Assembly (NCBI GenBank): GCA_036625225.1
Contig: JAZKUF010000004.1
Span: forward strand, 365,754-429,753
Direction of reading: 5' to 3'
Source of the DNA: Accumulibacter jenkinsii
Lineage (GTDB): Bacteria; Pseudomonadota; Gammaproteobacteria; Burkholderiales; Rhodocyclaceae
DNA: 64,000 bases
In this document: one piece after another, positions 39,455 to 48,500 of the stretch
How positions within the stretch are numbered: position 1 is the first letter of the stretch
How the letters are laid out: every line of letters starts with the position of its first letter
Notes under the pieces: model-generated
What the model was told of the DNA's origin: nothing
Database searches by the model: none
What the model saw: the letters and a program-made list of their open reading frames with translations, nothing else
Made by a program: the position numbers and the translations under genes

Positions 39455-39529
39455 GGGCGATTAACTCAGTGGTAGAGTGCCACCTTCACACGGTGGAAGT
39501 CAGTGGTTCGAACCCACTATCGCCCACCA
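39455..39529 (+). tRNA. tRNA-Val (anticodon CAC)
   Basis: A full cloverleaf: acceptor arms GGGCGAT / ATCGCCC, D-arm with CTCAGTGGTAGAG, anticodon stem CCACC / GGTGG enclosing loop TTCACAC (anticodon CAC, codon GTG), and TTCGAACC in the T-loop. CCA is encoded. Its 3' end is followed after about 100 bases by an integrase start codon, marking the likely attachment site of the accessory region. Confidence 0.95.
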
Positions 39530-39630
39530 TCATGATTTTTCAGGGAAAATCCTGAATCCAAAGAATTTTTTTCGCAGCCTTTTTCTTGTTTGCTACAAGA
39601 GAGTGCTACAAAGCGCTCGGTCTGCGGAAG

Positions 39631-41289
39631 ATGCCCAAACCCTATCTGCAACGCAGAGGCGACACCTATAGCTTCCGAATTGCGGTGCCGTCTGACCTTC
39701 GAACAGTCCTCGGCTCGCGAGAACTGGTTCGCACGCTCAAAACCGCTGACCGGCGTACTGCCGCGCCGTACGCGTTGCTCTTGGCCTCGAAGGCCCTGAT
39801 CCTCTTCTCCAAATTGCGAGCCATGCCGGACGACCAGCGCGACGCCTACCGCCTCAACTACACAGTCAAGCTCAATCTTGACGAAGCAGGCTTCCTCGCA
39901 AGCCTGGAAGTAGAGGGCGAACCTCACGAACAGGAGGCGATCAACTCTACCGTCAGGACGGCTCTACAGGCAGCACAGAGAGTGGCGCCGGGGACTCAAC
40001 TTGCTGCGCCCCCAAGCCCACCGGAAGCTCCGGCGCCGATGCTGTCGACTATCATCGAGTCCTATTTTGCGAACTACCCCTCAGCGAAGGAGCCAATGCG
40101 GAAAAAGCACGCTATTGTGCTTCCGCTCTTCCTCGAAATCGTTGGAGACAAAGCGGTATCAGATCTCAAGCAAGCGGACGTAAGGCGCTTCTTCTCGCTG
40201 TTGAACAAATTGCCGCCCAGAGCGAGGCAGCAATGCCAAAAGATGAAGATCTCCATTGCCGAATTGGCTGAACTCCCCCACGGGCAAACATTATCTCCGA
40301 GTGCCTTTGACGACACCTATAAAGCTTGCGTGCGCCAGTTTTTGTCGGATTCCAAGAGAGACTGGCAAGATCAGGGGTTTCCGACGAACCTCACAACCGA
40401 TGGTTGCGATTATACCGGCACCCGGAAAGACGGAGAGAGCAAGCAGAGAGCGCTCACACGGGAAGAACTAAAACTGCTATTTGAAGGTCCGGCTTTTCAG
40501 AACTTTTCCACAAACCCGGACGATGTTCACAAATTCTGGCTCCCCGTGCTCGGCCTTTACACCGGAGCACGCGCGAATGAGCTTTGCCAGATTAATCCAC
40601 AGACCGACGTGTTCATAGATACGAAGAGCGGCATATGGTGTCTGCTGCTATCGGAAGACACTGAGTCAGGACAGGATATTGCAAAGTCCATCAAGACTGG
40701 CGAAAGCCGCGCCATTCCCCTTCATCGACATCTGATCGGATTGGGATTTCCTGCTTACGTGGAGGCTATCAAGTCGAGTGGCGCAAAACAACTGTTCCCG
40801 GCCTGGAAACCTCGGGGAGGACGTGCTGCTCCTAGTGCAATTGACTGGTTCTCGAAGTTCCTCGGTGAAATCGGGCTTCACGGTGTAGAGAACGAGAGAG
40901 GACGTGCCCTTCACGGAATGCACGCCTTCCGGCATACCCTGCTGACCTATGGAAAGCTGGGGGGTGTCAATCTCCGTTGCATTAGCGGACACGCCGAGCG
41001 ATCAGACAATGTGGTTGCAGATGGCTATGAAGATGACACCCTGCTTACCACGTTAATCGACAAACGGGACCTCCTCGACCAGCTTGATTATGGTTTGAGA
41101 CTCCCGGTCCCAGTCCTGCCCAGTGCATATACCCCCAGCGACAAGCTGACACCGAAGTATCGAGACCCGGCATCCGGTGAAACGTGGGCGGGACGGGGCA
41201 GTATGCCCAAGTGGCTCAAAGTTTATCAAGAGCAGGGCCGGGACCTTGAAGAGTTCTTGATTAGCCGAATAGGAAGTCGCACGGCGTAA
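39631..41289 (+). CDS. Tyrosine recombinase (integrase) with C-terminal H-NS-type DNA-binding motif
   Basis: 552 residues. N-terminus MPKPYLQRRGDTYSFRIAVP is the short beta domain common to island integrases. Catalytic residues are Arg314 (YTGARANELCQI), Lys355 (KTGESRAIPLH region), His431/Arg434 (HAFRHTLL), His454 (SGHAERS) and Tyr466. The last 45 residues read KYRDPASGETWAGRGSMPKW, then LKVYQEQGRDLEEFL. This is the C-terminal DNA-binding motif of H-NS proteins, unusual on an integrase. It lies next to tRNA-Val and probably catalysed insertion there. Confidence 0.92.
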   Translation: MPKPYLQRRGDTYSFRIAVPSDLRTVLGSRELVRTLKTADRRTAAPYALLLASKALILFSKLRAMPDDQRDAYRLNYTVKLNLDEAGFLASLEVEGEPHEQEAINSTVRTALQAAQRVAPGTQLAAPPSPPEAPAPMLSTIIESYFANYPSAKEPMRKKHAIVLPLFLEIVGDKAVSDLKQADVRRFFSLLNKLPPRARQQCQKMKISIAELAELPHGQTLSPSAFDDTYKACVRQFLSDSKRDWQDQGFPTNLTTDGCDYTGTRKDGESKQRALTREELKLLFEGPAFQNFSTNPDDVHKFWLPVLGLYTGARANELCQINPQTDVFIDTKSGIWCLLLSEDTESGQDIAKSIKTGESRAIPLHRHLIGLGFPAYVEAIKSSGAKQLFPAWKPRGGRAAPSAIDWFSKFLGEIGLHGVENERGRALHGMHAFRHTLLTYGKLGGVNLRCISGHAERSDNVVADGYEDDTLLTTLIDKRDLLDQLDYGLRLPVPVLPSAYTPSDKLTPKYRDPASGETWAGRGSMPKWLKVYQEQGRDLEEFLISRIGSRTA

Positions 41290-41700
41290 CGAGCCTTATC
41301 CAGATTTCGTGGGATGGCGGGACAACGAAGGTGGCCTTGCGGCGCTGATGTTCCAGTTGACCCGACGAGCTTCTCGCCCAAAGGGATTGCGCTCACAAGT
41401 CGGCCGACGCTAGCGAGTGGGTTGCCGAATACAAGCGCCCTACCCCGATGAGCCTGTAATTTGCCACGCAGGCAGGCTGGCAGGATCGATTTCACGCAGT
41501 GCTACCGGAGGGCTGGCGGCTCGTGGACGGCAGAGGATTTTGACGAGCGGTTTGAACTCCACCCGGCCAGCCAGGCTGCTTCTGCCCCGACGCTCCGATG
41601 TCACCAAGCGATCAGTCCCCCTGACCGCTTGGTTGCCCTGATTTGCAGACAAAAAAACTCGCCATCCAATACGGCGACGAGCCTCTTCTTTGAGTCTAGT
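41290..41700. other. Intergenic region after the integrase
   Basis: About 410 bases with no supported gene. It contains a strong hairpin at 41603-41633 (ACCAAGCG ... CGCTTGGT, with an inner TCAG/CTGA stem) that could stop transcription from the integrase, and the GIY-YIG terminator at its right end. Confidence 0.45.
41650..41684 (-). terminator. Intrinsic terminator of the GIY-YIG gene
   Basis: Read on the minus strand, TCGCC / GGCGA around a 9-base loop is followed directly by seven T residues. It lies just after the GIY-YIG stop. Confidence 0.7.
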
Positions 41701-42150
41701 CTAGTCTTTCGACCACCGATTGAACGTATTGATGTAGATCGTCAGCATCGGCGTGTGCGGATGGATCCCCGGCAGAAAGTAAAACTTGCCGCTCCTCTTC
41801 AGCTTGGTCTCGGTGCTGCGGATCGATGCCTCGATGCCACACTCTCCACCCACCATCACGTTATAGCCACGCTGATGCTCAAGCGTCTCGAAGGCTTCGA
41901 TCAGATAGATCTCGTAGTCCTCCTTACGCTGCTGGGGCGGACAGATAAATTGACAGAAAGCAAACGCCCCCTCCCCAAACCTGTTCCAGTCATTCTGCAT
42001 GCGTGGAAGCTGAATATGCCGACCCCTACGCAGCTGAGAACGATGCTCGTTAATCCGCTTGATCACGTTGCCGGACGAGCCGATGTACATCTTGCGGTTA
42101 CGCAGACAAAAGATACCGTAGACGCCGGGTGCTGCACTCGCGTAGATCAT
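41701..42150 (-). CDS. GIY-YIG nuclease family protein
   Basis: 149 residues. The N-terminal GIY-YIG core is clear: GVYGIFCLRNRKMYIGSS, then Arg in NVIKRINEHRSQLRRGRH, and a Glu (EIYLIEAFE) that would bind the metal. The tail resembles homing-type or repair GIY-YIG proteins but shows no second domain I can name. It is a likely cargo gene of the island. Confidence 0.82.
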   Translation of the reverse strand: MIYASAAPGVYGIFCLRNRKMYIGSSGNVIKRINEHRSQLRRGRHIQLPRMQNDWNRFGEGAFAFCQFICPPQQRKEDYEIYLIEAFETLEHQRGYNVMVGGECGIEASIRSTETKLKRSGKFYFLPGIHPHTPMLTIYINTFNRWSKD

Positions 42151-42196
42151 TATAATTTTCCAGTTAGTTGATTAGATGTTGAGAAGCAATTGGCAC

Positions 42197-42220
42197 CGAC
42201 CCCGCCTGTAATCGGGGTCG
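42197..42220. terminator. 8-bp hairpin between HTH and GIY-YIG genes
   Basis: CGACCCCG, eight-base loop, CGGGGTCG. It lies after the HTH gene on the minus strand. There is no T-run, so termination is only a possibility. Confidence 0.4.
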
Positions 42221-42280
42221 AAAATCAGAAAGCCTATGGGGTGACGCCTGTGGTCCTGAGCGACACCCGCAGATGATTTC

Positions 42281-42676
42281 TCACGCTGCGACGACCGCGA
42301 TGATCGCATCGCGCTTGATGACCACCGCAGCAGGGTCACGGTCGCCAGTCGCATCCCGAAAGGCCCGAACCAGCTCAAGCTCATTGGCGGTCAGAAGCGT
42401 GCTCTGCATCAGCTCCTCGATGCACCCCCAAGTGTCGGGCTGGTACTCCAGCATGACCAGGCGAAGCAGGTGTGCGGGATCAGCATCGAGTGCCTTCGCC
42501 AGCGGACCAACCCGGTTGATGGGGAGCTTGGTGCTGCCGTTCTTGAGCATCGTGATGATGTTGGGATGTTCGAAGCCGCATTCCTGCGCGATTTCACGCT
42601 GCGTTTTGTCGGATACCGCCACGCGATCTGCGATGAAGTCGGCGACGGTGGTGCGCGTTGGTGTGGTGTGGGTCAT
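42281..42676 (-). CDS. Small helix-turn-helix DNA-binding protein
   Basis: 131 residues. Residues 22-60 form an XRE/Cro-type helix-turn-helix (KTQREIAQECGFEHPNIIT, then MLKNGSTKLPINRVGPLAKA). The C-terminal half is helical with no known domain. It is probably a regulator of the island or a phage-type repressor; the target is unknown. It starts at ATG 42676, preceded by AAGGA. Confidence 0.75.
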   Translation of the reverse strand: MTHTTPTRTTVADFIADRVAVSDKTQREIAQECGFEHPNIITMLKNGSTKLPINRVGPLAKALDADPAHLLRLVMLEYQPDTWGCIEELMQSTLLTANELELVRAFRDATGDRDPAAVVIKRDAIIAVVAA

Positions 42677-43380
42677 GAAGAAAAATCCTTATCAGTTCAA
42701 TTAAGCCGTTTCGAATAAAACGACTTGAAATAAGTATAGACACTTCTGACTTAATGATTTATGGCAACATAAGCTGGCCGAAAGTAGATCCGATTTAACC
42801 GAAAAAATGCCATGGATGCAATCCACGGACAAGTCGTCACATAGACCGTCGTTAAAGTTTTCTCAATTTTATCGAAGTCCAGATAAGGATACTTAACGTC
42901 GAATGGAGTGCATTCATCGTTCCAGATTCCTGGGCAACTTCCTTATATGAAGAAAAACTGGCGTTTATTTATCGCGGCTTTCTCATTGAGGCATAACTCA
43001 CCCATCGCGAAGACGGAAAAAATCCACGACGCACACCCATCATTTATCACCGGCACGCAAGTAATCAGATTTAAAATCGCCGGCCCTGATAGTGATGGAA
43101 CTGCATGGATTTAAGGATCCAGATTTCTCGTGATCAGGTGCTCGGCGCGAATCGCAACGAGGTCGATCTATCGCCAGGCGGGGGCGATGGCAGAATGGCC
43201 GTCATCCAAAAAATGGAATCGGGTAGTGGGGCCAAGCGGTGCTATCAGCGCTACGCTATCGAAGCGATGCGATCACAGATAGCGCCGATACTGGGAGTAG
43301 CCCTGATTGCTGTGATATCGAAGATAGCTCTGATAGCGATGCTTAAACGATTGCGCCAGAGGCTCGGCTCAAGGACTTCA
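42677..43380. other. Intergenic region
   Basis: 704 bases. The first 250 are AT-rich and likely hold the HTH gene promoter. From 43230 to 43350 there are imperfect repetitions of GATAGC / TATCGAAG words. The frames that are open here do not resemble any protein. Confidence 0.4.
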
Positions 43381-43794
43381 CTACAGCGAGCGGTATCCTC
43401 GGTAGTTCCTCTGGAAGCTTGCCTTGCCGTCACGAAGGAAGGTGGTCAGGTCCCAGTCGGACGGGCCAAGGCAATTCAGGAACGCGGGCTTCAGAACGTA
43501 GGTGCGGGCTAGCATCGGGGTTCCGTCGCGCAGTTCGACCGCCACGGCCTGACGGGCGTACATTTCCCCTTCGAACGCGTCCAGGCGACGCCATGCGGAC
43601 TCGGGCACGTCCAGGTAGATGACGCCCTCGACCGAGCTTTGCTCATCGAGCACGACCGCGGGATAGTGCTCGCCTTTGACGGCCCTTCTGCGGTAGCCCC
43701 GCAAGATTCCCTGGAGATGAGACAGGTCGCATCCCGAGACTTCCCGCATGATGTCCGCGCACATCAGCGTCCCGTAAGCAAATAGATGTTCCAT
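43381..43794 (-). CDS. AIG2-like / gamma-glutamylcyclotransferase family protein
   Basis: 137 residues from ATG 43794 (MEHLFAYGTLM). FAYGTL is the substrate-loop signature of the cyclotransferase fold. The acidic catalytic residue is likely the Glu in RLDAFEGEMYARQAVAVEL; a later YVLKP motif also fits. Members cleave gamma-glutamyl amines or peptides, but the substrate here is unknown. A longer frame exists upstream, but it has no homology cue. Confidence 0.82.
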   Translation of the reverse strand: MEHLFAYGTLMCADIMREVSGCDLSHLQGILRGYRRRAVKGEHYPAVVLDEQSSVEGVIYLDVPESAWRRLDAFEGEMYARQAVAVELRDGTPMLARTYVLKPAFLNCLGPSDWDLTTFLRDGKASFQRNYRGYRSL

Positions 43795-43917
43795 CGTGGC
43801 CCTCTTCCTTTGATCGAGAGTTTGGCACGAGCAGCCCACGACCGCCAGGGGCTGTTGCGGCTCGCCGCCGTGTCGCTCGACCTGAACCTGCTTGACCCTC
43901 CGGCAGCGCTCCGGCAA

Positions 43918-44124
43918 GGGAGCATCAGCCACCGATGGCGTGGTGATGCTCCCAACCTGTCCCGAGGTAGGCTACGGAGATCGCCACGAGCGGTAAGCGG
44001 GAAAGCCCGCGTGGCGCTGTAGACACGACCATGGGCATGGTCGTGTCTGCGCGATGGGTGGAGAAGAGACGCCTTCACGTATCAAGCAGCGAAAGAGCAG
44101 CTGAGGGGGCTGGAAGTAGCCCCC
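43918..44124. ncRNA. Cluster of four strong hairpins (candidate structured RNA)
   Basis: Within 207 bases there are four stable inverted repeats. The first is 43918-43953, a 10-bp stem GGGAGCATCA / TGATGCTCCC with a further 4 bp inside. The second is 43982-44016, CGCCAC / GTGGCG enclosing GCGGG / CCCGC, itself flanked by CTAC / GTAG. The third is 44021-44048, a perfect 12-bp stem AGACACGACCAT with a four-base loop. The fourth is 44105-44124, a 7-bp stem GGGGGCT. No coding frame fits and no T-tract follows. Direction and function are unknown. Confidence 0.45.
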
Positions 44125-44271
44125 GCTCCTACCTTCGTGACATAATTATCCCGCTTGCCGGAAATCAGGCTCAAACAGAATTCCAACAAATTGTCTTGAT
44201 CGCAGCCCAAGTCTTCGCGTCGCCATTTCACGGATGCTGCTTGCTCGGATCAAAGCAAGGAACGAGGCGTC

Positions 44272-44373
44272 ATGACCAGCATTCCTGAAATTGGCCAGCT
44301 TGTGGTCGCCCGCAAACGGCCCTTCCCGTTCGTCGTCACCGATCTAGGCGCGGCAGTGGTGTTCGTTGCCTGA
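44272..44373 (+). pseudogene. 33-codon fragment, possibly the start of a helicase-like gene
   Basis: ATG 44272 follows GCAAGGAACGAGG and encodes MTSIPEIGQLVVARKRPFPF, then VVTDLGAAVVFVA and a stop. The start resembles the N-termini of some SNF2-type helicases of defence islands, but that is a recalled similarity only. Nothing downstream continues it. Confidence 0.3.
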
Positions 44374-44378
44374 ACCCG

Positions 44379-45031
44379 TCAGGCGGCGATAATACTTTTG
44401 TGGCTCGAACGATTGGCTTCAATTATTATGGCGCTCTGGCGCTCATACCCAAGCGCCCATTCTTCCGCATGGCCATCAATTGTGGCTTCTGCCGGAGGCT
44501 TCATAAGCACGGCCTCATGCTCGCTTCTTCCGTCATGAAGTAGAGAAATCTGGTTCTTTGGAACGTCTGCAACCAACACTAACGCTGAGCCGTTGTACAC
44601 TCCAAATCGCATCGCAAACCAGCAGGCTATATCTCTGTCAGTTGTCCATGAATAACCCTTTTGCGCATCTGCAAGCGTCAGATGTGAAGTTCCACGCCAG
44701 ACCCTTACCACGTCGGGAAGATCGCCCGGCAGGGGGAATGCGACATAGCGGAACATGTAGGCCAGGCGTCGACGCGTACCAGCCGCATGAATAACGTGCC
44801 TGTGGTCATGATTCCAAACGGAACTCAAGTAGGTGCGGAAAGCATCTCTCGGAACTTTCCCTTCCCACATTGCCAATGCCATAAAACCACGCCTTTCATG
44901 GATAGGGCGCATGAGAGACTGCGTGCAGCCTCTACATCACCGTTAAAAGCAGGAATGATATATTCCTTCGCCCATGGGTCAGCGAATATTTCCATTCTAT
45001 ACGCCATATAATCTCTCTGAAATTTACTCAT
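44379..45031 (-). pseudogene. Frameshifted gene of unknown function with ADP-ribosyltransferase-like segment
   Basis: ATG 45031, with a GAGGAAAG site, begins MSKFQRDYMAYRMEIFADPW and runs in one frame to GDVEAARSL. The sensible continuation, MRPIHERRGFMALAMWEGKV, is in another frame. A CTCTC run near 44916 makes a two-base slippage likely. The joined product would be about 217 residues. VVRVWRGTSHLTLADA, SWTTDRDIACWFAMRF and EHEAVLMKP resemble the R-S-E layout of ADP-ribosyltransferase-like proteins, at low confidence. It could instead be two genes, the second from 44912. Confidence 0.5.
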
Positions 45032-45044
45032 TGCTTTCCTCAGT

Positions 45045-45560
45045 TCAGGCGGCGGTGGTAACCCGAAGTCCGGGCCTTGCGTATTCAGCAGGCTGCTCGA
45101 TGCCTGCCTCGTTCAAAATCCAAACCTCAATTTTGGTGTGCGACATCCGCAGCAGGCCGAGCGGGCGAACGCGGTAATGCGTCTCGGCGGTCGCGCTTGG
45201 CTTGTGTCCCATGATCTGAGCGGAGACACCGGCGGGGCATTCCACCCACTCGGCGGGCGAACCATAGAACCGGCCCAGACCTTGGATAGACAGTGCCGGA
45301 AGCCCGATGGAGGGGGGGCAAGCGCCTTGTGTGCATGATTGGCGCCTCCTGAAGCCTGCCAGATGCCGCGGCGGGGCTTGCTGAACACCCACTCGTTACG
45401 ACGCGGCGGGCAGACCCAGCAACGAAGCAACGTAGGGCGTCAGCAGGACCATGCGCGCACCCTCAATATTGTCGCAAATGGTCATCACCTTGCGAAGCCT
45501 ACGTCGTCCCACTGAATGCCGGCCATCTCTTCACGACGCGTGCCAGTCAGCAGTGCGGTC
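45045..45560 (-). pseudogene. Decayed second tyrosine integrase
   Basis: Pieces of one integrase catalytic domain appear in different frames on the minus strand. They are DSLTALLTGTRREEMAGIQW, DDVGFAR then a stop; MVLLTPYVASLLG; RRNEWVFSKPR; and, in a final intact stretch, SAQIMGHKPSATAETHYRVR and PLGLLRMSHTKIEVWIL. The Arg (TGTRREE) and HxxR-distal Tyr region are recognisable. There are several frameshifts and stops. It begins eight bases after the cas2-3 stop. Confidence 0.75.
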
Positions 45561-45567
45561 AGGGAAT

Positions 45568-48500
45568 CTACAAATCGACATTGCGCAGACCAATTTGGGG
45601 GTGATACTTCAGCCGAAAATTGTCACCAGACGGTTGTTCCGTGAAGTATACGCTACTCAAGCGTATCCTGTCTCTCTTGTGAAACGCTCCGGTTTTTACT
45701 CTTATCTCATCAATCTCCGCATCTTCGTCAAAACTGAAGAGAAAACCCTTTTCATTGACCTCCAAGTTGCCAATACCCTTCTGCGGTTTCGACTGATCAA
45801 GTTCCCGAGCCGGTTCGGCGACGTAGTACCACTGCTTATCGCCATCACGCCAATAGAGATGCATGGGGCGCCCGGCCCGAAAGCGATAGAGGTTTTGATG
45901 ATTGCTGAGCAAGCGGCCTGCCCGGTTTCCATCAGCGAGCCACTCAACGAGTGTATGACATTTATCTTTTCTGCTTTCCAGCAGCGCATTTCGCAAGCGC
46001 TGTGTTTCGCAAGCACGAACAGTATAAGCAACACGCGTGCTCTTGTCGTACTCGCTTTCAGACGGAAAATCATCCTTCAGGCATCGAGATGGAGTAATAA
46101 AGGCATTTTTCCCATAAGACGCCAGCATCATCGACCTGTAGTTTGGCATCGACCCATAATTATTATTTTTGTCTCCGGGGGCACGACGTAAGCTCACTTG
46201 GGTGATATTGCTTGCATCGACATTTGTGCCATAAGTGTTATTACCGATTTTGTCCCCGACCCCGAAGCGCTGGAAAGCAGCCGGGTTCTCACCAGCCTTC
46301 TGCGGCTGCCAAGGTTTACCATCCCACCGCAGCGGGACATCCCATATTACCAGATTTTTTAAATCATGGCCAATTAATGGCGGTCGATGCCGGCGGATGC
46401 GCCCGGCAAACTGCAGGATGTCTCGCTCCTGCCGACTCTCGATTACCCCCCAATCAAAATCATGATCTCGGCCGGTAGTTTCAAGCGTCGAAACCAAAAT
46501 GACCGCAACGTTTTGATGCACAGAGGCGGTAACGAAATCTCTTACGAATGGATTAACCAGAGGCGCAAGATCGCCATTCTGGCCCTTACGGCAAAGCATC
46601 CGATTCAGCTGCCCGTCAATCCAATTACGTGTCGCCAGAGACAATCTACCATGCAGACAAATTACACGGATATCCAGCTCATTTCCCTCTTTATCCTGAG
46701 CTGCCGAATTAGCGAGCGACATTGCGATACCTTGGCAATGAAGTACATTGACCACCTGGATGCAGCCAAAGGAGAACCTGCGCCCATCCGGGAGCGAGAC
46801 ACTGTTTATTTGGTGAAGATAGTTGATGGCTTTTAATAGAGATGATTCATTTTGTCGCTGAGGCATTTCATTTGAATTTTGGGGTTTTTCCGGGGGATAT
46901 AGATATCCCGCAATGCGACGTTTTCCCTGCTGTCCTGCAATATCGGCGACCGACCTCGCAAACGCTAGATGCGCTTCGTCAAAACTCTCGGGTGAGGCAA
47001 TTTTCTCGATGCTGGGCTTGGTCGTATCAGAGAACCAACCACCGAAAATTCTGGTTTCATCATTTGTCATAGCGTCACGAGACTTGATGCCGGTAAAATA
47101 GGCGCGAAACAATCCCATAGCAATTACAGGCGATAGCGTTGCCGAACTCAGAGTGACCCGGCTTCGCCAAAAGCCCGCAGCTTCGATCAGGCGACCGATC
47201 GCCAGAAGATCCACCGGCGAATACATGTCGACCTCGTCGATGATTAAGTCCGACGACGCCATGCGCAGCAAATGGCTCAGGTAGCTCCCGCGGCGTCCAT
47301 CGGCGAGCTTCATCACCGTATCAAGTGTTGCCGCGAGCACCGGCGTCGTGATCATCCGCGTTTCTCTGTCGCGAAAACAGCGTAACATTCGAAATCTCTC
47401 AAGGACATCGGGTGAGCAACTGCCGCCCGCCAGATCGAGTGCGTAGTCTTCATCGCACTCCGGATTGCAGAACGAGTCTTTGGGGTCAAGCGGCTTGCCA
47501 TCGGCGTCGTGCATTTTCTGGATTAGAGGGTCGCCGATGATGGTCGCCATGTCGTCGCTGCCAAACCCCATTCCCTCGAACTCATTGCCTGATTGCAATG
47601 TGAGAGAACGCAATGGCGACGCATAGACAACGCGTAACGGGTTCTTGAAAGCTGCGGCGAGTTTGATGGCACCGATGGTTTTCCCCGAACCGGTGCCAGC
47701 GATCATGACGCCGAAAAATGCGCCTTCATGGACACCTGTTCGATGAGATCGAATCGCTGTTGCGGCTTCGTCCTGCCAAGTATATTTCGCGTCTTTACTC
47801 CTTTTGCGCAGCAGCAACGGGACTTCACCCGCTACCACGCCGGGCATTTCGTGACGCAGCGACAGAAGTTCATGAACCGCCATTACGGCGTTGCGGCTCA
47901 CCGCGATGAGATGTCCGTGCAATTTCTGGCCTAGGGTCGGCGAGCCATCCGGTAGTTCTGCCGAGTTAGCGTAAGCATAGGTCGGTGACGGCGATCGAGC
48001 CGGTTTCTTGTCCGAGGAGATCAGATGGTCGGCAAGCTGCAGCGCCGGCCGCCCGAAGAGTCTCAGATGATCGAACAGCCAAGGCTTTGCCTGGGCAAAG
48101 TGCGGATCAGCAAGGAGACCTGCCAGCGATTGCAGGTCGTCGCGCAGGCGTTTTTTCCAGGCGTCTTGCTGCCATGGCAGCCCGTCCTCAACCAGAGTGT
48201 CGATAGGCTCCGCTTTCGGGTTCAGTCGCGCGTGGCCGGAAGCGTTGATCGATGCGCACTCGTGGTTCAGGACCGGTGCGCCTTCAGGCAAACGATGATG
48301 AGCCACGATCAGCCATAGCAAACCGAACAGTACGGGGGTTTCCGAGCAGTCACGCTGGCTTGTCCCGGAAAAGAGTCTTCTGGCGGCTGTGCTGTCGCAG
48401 TCATTGGCAGGCGAGTGGTGAGCCGCCTGCGCACGCAGGGAATCGAGAATTCTGCTGTCAAGTTCGCCGCTGTCGATTGCAGCGATAAAGGACGCGACCC

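Noticed and set aside
43105..43512. Possible 135-codon protein on the plus strand
   Set aside because: Its composition comes from imperfect GATAGC repetitions, it overlaps the AIG2-like gene antisense, and it has no family resemblance.
43918..44048. Retron or group II intron RNA as the explanation for the hairpin cluster
   Set aside because: No reverse transcriptase gene lies nearby and no domain V-like motif is visible, so I left the class open.
45451..46191. Plus-strand open frame opposite the cas2-3 end
   Set aside because: Antisense to the conserved Cas2-3 C-terminus; no domain.
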